A stretch of 6,304 nt of DNA from positions 1 through 6,304 of the forward strand of contig JAJZEL010000095.1 of the NCBI GenBank assembly GCA_021828575.1, read 5' to 3'. The notes beneath the pieces are model-generated. The model saw only the letters and a list, made by a program, of their open reading frames with translations, had not been told where the DNA came from and made no database searches. Source of the stretch: Pseudomonadota bacterium. GTDB taxonomy: Bacteria; Pseudomonadota; Gammaproteobacteria; Burkholderiales; Ferrovaceae. The position numbers and the translations under genes are program-made. Every line of letters starts with the position of its first letter. Position 1 is the first letter of the stretch. Below are positions 6,239 through 6,304 of this stretch, piece after piece.

Positions 6239-6250
6239 ATGAACCCATGA
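6239..6250 (+). other. Three-codon micro-ORF overlapping the flgI start (ATGA)
   Basis: ATG AAC CCA TGA starts two bases after the flgH stop, and its TGA overlaps the flgI ATG as ATGA. It is out of frame with flgI. The only upstream SD-like bases are the weak TGAG at the flgH stop. The geometry resembles the one before flgH. A role in reinitiation is possible but unproven. Confidence 0.2.
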
Positions 6251-6304
6251 GATTCCTGACCCGCCTTCTGATCATCACCCTCCTCTTCTGGCTTCCTTTG
6301 GGAG
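6247..6304 (+). CDS. flgI: FlgI, flagellar P-ring protein, N-terminal fragment (3' end outside window)
   Basis: Only the first 19 codons are present, reading MRFLTRLLIITLLFWLPLG. This is a Sec signal peptide with a short basic N-region (Arg2, Arg6) and a hydrophobic core, as expected for the periplasmic P-ring subunit. The assignment rests mainly on position: flgI follows flgH in this conserved operon order, and its chaperone gene flgA is at the other end of the window. No mature sequence is visible. ATG 6247 is ten bases after the flgH stop. The Shine-Dalgarno is weak. Confidence 0.78.
   Translation, partial: MRFLTRLLIITLLFWLPLG

Overview
This window is a flagellar basal-body and hook gene cluster of a Gram-negative bacterium. 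The chromosome appears moderately GC-rich by eye. L-ring (FlgH) and P-ring (FlgI) genes imply an outer membrane. The gene order, a divergent flgA facing flgBCDEFGHI, is the one common in Beta- and Gammaproteobacteria. The FlgE N-terminus (MAFQQGLSGLQAAS) resembles betaproteobacterial hook proteins most closely to my eye. I would not name a genus from this sequence alone.

Layout: positions 2-262 (+) hold the C-terminal end of a gene entering from the left. It is tentatively a PLP-dependent aminotransferase or MocR-like protein, and is poorly conserved. It converges on flgA (minus strand, 252-947), and the two 3' ends overlap by 11 bases. A divergent gap of 160 bases follows, and then a tight run on the plus strand: flgB, flgC, flgD, flgE, flgF, flgG, flgH and the first 19 codons of flgI. 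The gaps between these genes are 4, 22, 15, 11, 31, 15 and 10 bases, so they very probably form one transcript. flgJ, flgK and flgL would be expected beyond the right edge, but they are not in view.

The genes encode successive parts of one machine. FlgB, FlgC and FlgF make the proximal rod and FlgG the distal rod. FlgD caps the growing hook, and FlgE is the hook subunit. FlgA is the periplasmic chaperone for P-ring assembly, FlgI is the P-ring and FlgH is the L-ring lipoprotein. All complete genes are intact, of normal family length and with the expected motifs. I see no insertion sequence, CRISPR array, tRNA, rRNA or recognisable phage element.

I do not see a novel system here. The most interesting signals are small. 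Several genes with weak Shine-Dalgarno sites (flgA, flgH, flgI, and loosely flgB) are preceded by tiny out-of-frame ORFs that end on or next to the true start codon. A perfect but orphan Shine-Dalgarno sequence lies in the divergent gap. flgA also lacks the flgM/flgN neighbours it often has.
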